64,000 bases of DNA from JAKFDI01 sp044508835 (GTDB lineage: Bacteria > Pseudomonadota > Gammaproteobacteria > Burkholderiales > Burkholderiaceae_C). The notes under the pieces were generated by a model. The model was not told where the DNA came from. It searched no databases and worked only from the letters and a program-made list of their open reading frames with translations. Within the stretch, counting starts at the first letter, position 1; every line of letters starts with the position of its first letter. The DNA lies in NCBI GenBank assembly GCA_044508835.1, contig JBIQHD010000007.1:62001-126000 (forward strand), in the 5' to 3' direction. This document shows positions 62,678 through 64,000 of the stretch, one piece after another. Made by a program: the position numbers and the translations under genes.

Positions 62678-63339
62678 GTGGACGCCTCGTCCAGCACCGC
62701 GTCTTCGAGGTGCCGCGTGTCGCTCCAGCCGACGAGCGAGAAGCCCTCGCCGCTGTACAGCAGCCGGTTGATGCTGGCGTTGCCGAGCTGCCAGGTGCGG
62801 ATCACGTCGAGCTCGATGCGGGTGGCGGCGCGGTACAGGCAGTCCAGCACGCCGCCGTGGGCGACCAGCAGGACGGTGCCGCCCGGATGCGCCGCGGCCA
62901 GCCGCGAGGCCGCCCCGACGCAGCGTGCGTGGAACTGCCGCAGCGACTCGCCGCCCTGCGGCGCGAAGTCGACGTCGCGCGCGCGCCAGCGTGCGCCCTC
63001 CTCGGGCCAGCGCACCTCGATGCCGGTGTAGGTCTGGCCCTCGAAGCTGCCGAAGGCGCGCTCGCGCAGGCCGGCGTCGGCAGTCACCGCGTGGCCGCTC
63101 AGCGCCGCCACCGCCTGCGCGGTGTCGAAGGCGCGCGAGAGGTCGCTGGCGTAGATCGCGTCGAGCGTCTCGCCGGCCAGCGCCTGCGCCAGGCGCTGCG
63201 CCTGCCAGCGGCCGGTGGCGTTGAGCGGAATGTCGAGATGCCCCTGCATGCGCGAGTCGGCGTTCCACGCCGTCTCGCCGTGGCGCACGGCGATGATGCG
63301 CGTCGCCTCGGGCACGGCGCCGCCGTCCGCCGGGTTCAC
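62674..63339 (-). CDS. Histidine phosphatase family protein (phosphoglycerate-mutase-like)
   Basis: 221 residues. Catalytic RHGET (about 19-23), with the second His in LVAHGGVLDCL and the Glu in RERAFGSFEGQTY. Branch-2-like members include cobalamin phosphatase CobC and other small-molecule phosphatases; substrate unknown. GTG start overlapping the YbhB-like stop (GTGA). Confidence 0.87.
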   Translation of the reverse strand: MNPADGGAVPEATRIIAVRHGETAWNADSRMQGHLDIPLNATGRWQAQRLAQALAGETLDAIYASDLSRAFDTAQAVAALSGHAVTADAGLRERAFGSFEGQTYTGIEVRWPEEGARWRARDVDFAPQGGESLRQFHARCVGAASRLAAAHPGGTVLLVAHGGVLDCLYRAATRIELDVIRTWQLGNASINRLLYSGEGFSLVGWSDTRHLEDAVLDEAST

Positions 63340-63962
63340 TTCAGCAGCCGGCGGTTGAGCGTGTAGGTGCCCGAGTGCGTGGCCTCGGCCAGCACGTGCG
63401 GGTAGATGGCCTCGCGCAGCTGCTTGCCGTCGAACACGCCCTCGATCGGCGTGCGCGCCACCGACAGCGCGTAGACCGTGAACACGTAGTGGTGGATCAG
63501 CGAATCGTTGAAGGGGGGGAACGGGCCGTCGTAGCCGAAGTACTGGCCGCCGTTGTCGGGGTCGCCGGCGAACCAGCCGGTGTAGTCGTTCAGGCCGTGG
63601 CGGGCGCCGTGCAGCGTGGCCGGGCCGCTCTTGCCGCGCGGGGTGAAGCCGCGGCAGAACTCGCCCTCGGAGATCTCGGACAGCGAGGCCGGCAGGTCCG
63701 TCATCACCCAGTGGAAGAAGTCGACGCGCGGCAGGTCGGCCGGCACCTCGCGGTCGGGCTTGTTCACGTCGTCGCCCTGGCTCGGCACGTCGAAGTCGTG
63801 GCAGATGAGCGCGAACGACTTCGTGCCCTCGGGCACCTCGCTCCAGGCGAGGTGCGGGTTCACGTTGTCCGAGAACGTCGGCCCGTCGGCGTCGAGCCGC
63901 CCGGCGGCGTACTTCGGCGGAATGGCTTCGCCGTTGACCCAGCTGTTGCTCCAGAGCTTCAC
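63336..63962 (-). CDS. YbhB/YbcL family PEBP-like protein
   Basis: 208 residues of the Raf-kinase-inhibitor-like (PEBP) fold. Ligand-pocket motifs are VNPHLAWSEVPEGTKSFALICHDFDVP and FFHWVMTDLP, ending YTLNRRLLK. The GTG start has AAGGAG 8 bp upstream. First of a minus-strand trio with GTGA overlaps (this gene, phosphatase, DSD1 enzyme). Function of bacterial members is unclear. Confidence 0.9.
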   Translation of the reverse strand: MKLWSNSWVNGEAIPPKYAAGRLDADGPTFSDNVNPHLAWSEVPEGTKSFALICHDFDVPSQGDDVNKPDREVPADLPRVDFFHWVMTDLPASLSEISEGEFCRGFTPRGKSGPATLHGARHGLNDYTGWFAGDPDNGGQYFGYDGPFPPFNDSLIHHYVFTVYALSVARTPIEGVFDGKQLREAIYPHVLAEATHSGTYTLNRRLLK

Positions 63963-64000
63963 TGCTTCTTCTCCTTGCGATGTATGAATCCGCCGCTCAT
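63959..64000 (-). CDS. Possible 3' end of an upstream gene (cut by window edge)
   Basis: The minus strand reads through an open frame ending HRKEKKQ and a TGA that overlaps the YbhB-like GTG start (GTGA), the same overlap used by the next two genes. The frame runs off the right edge. With only about 13 codons visible it may be chance; an ATG also lies at the very edge. Confidence 0.3.
   Translation of the reverse strand: MSGGFIHRKEKKQ

Overview
The window is very GC-rich, densely packed DNA with no tRNA, rRNA, CRISPR array, prophage or transposase visible. Gene content and order point to a betaproteobacterium of the order Burkholderiales, probably Comamonadaceae or the Rubrivivax/Leptothrix lineage. 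The main reasons are the NAD-linked fdsGBA formate dehydrogenase, the orphan Bug-type receptor, the tyrS / M23 peptidase / anmK / erpA / bactofilin / rpsI-rplM block, hemJ beside hemB, and an intergenic repeat of a type I recall from that group. Placement is by inference; no database was searched.

Layout. (1) 1-7970, C1 metabolism: formate dehydrogenase fdsG-fdsB-fdsA (fdsA cut by the left edge) behind an oxalate/formate-type transporter. These diverge from a ModE-like/periplasmic-binding-like regulator across a 397-bp region that carries five AATATG boxes and two dyads. A Crp/Fnr regulator with its own upstream dyad follows. (2) 8136-18087, uptake and activation: an acyl-CoA synthetase, a full Liv-type ABC transporter (livG, H, M, K-like, F), a small unknown protein, a PaaK-like ligase with an altered P-loop, and a Bug-type binding protein. 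The cluster probably imports and CoA-activates a carboxylic, possibly aromatic, acid. (3) 18229-31040, housekeeping: dtd with a cation exporter, tyrS, M23 peptidase, anmK, erpA, bactofilin, rpsI/rplM, a GNAT protein, a DUF2726 protein, srkA and htpG. (4) 31334-38495: a solute-binding protein, a carboxylesterase, trehalose synthesis (otsB, plus an otsA fused to a two-helix membrane sensor-like region) and a PHB-depolymerase-like esterase. (5) 38596-45033: a MerR/CadR-type metal regulator with a classic 19-bp-spacer promoter driving a short cation exporter, an aldo/keto reductase, two multihaem cytochromes c and a ClsB-like phospholipase-D enzyme. (6) 45142-54908: DUF493, D-amino-acid transaminase, D,D-carboxypeptidase, an alpha/beta hydrolase, a ferredoxin, a VanZ protein, hemJ, hemB, a CorA-like transporter, an EamA exporter, ybeY and phoH. 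(7) 55033-63962: a NarL-type two-component system, ruvA and ruvB separated by two copper-related genes, a sterol-desaturase-family protein, a D-serine/D-threonine lyase-like enzyme, a phosphoglycerate-mutase-family phosphatase and a YbhB-like protein.

Beyond the genes, four things stand out. An unannotated small RNA of about 113 nt (50164-50276, minus) has an extended -10 box, three internal hairpins, a CCUCCC loop and an intrinsic terminator. An intergenic repeat of about 85 bp occurs five times, each time starting at or within 4 bp of a stop codon. A set of genes has a -10-like hexamer only 6-8 bp before the start codon and no Shine-Dalgarno sequence, suggesting leaderless mRNAs. The trehalose-phosphate synthase is membrane-anchored with a putative extracytoplasmic sensor region.
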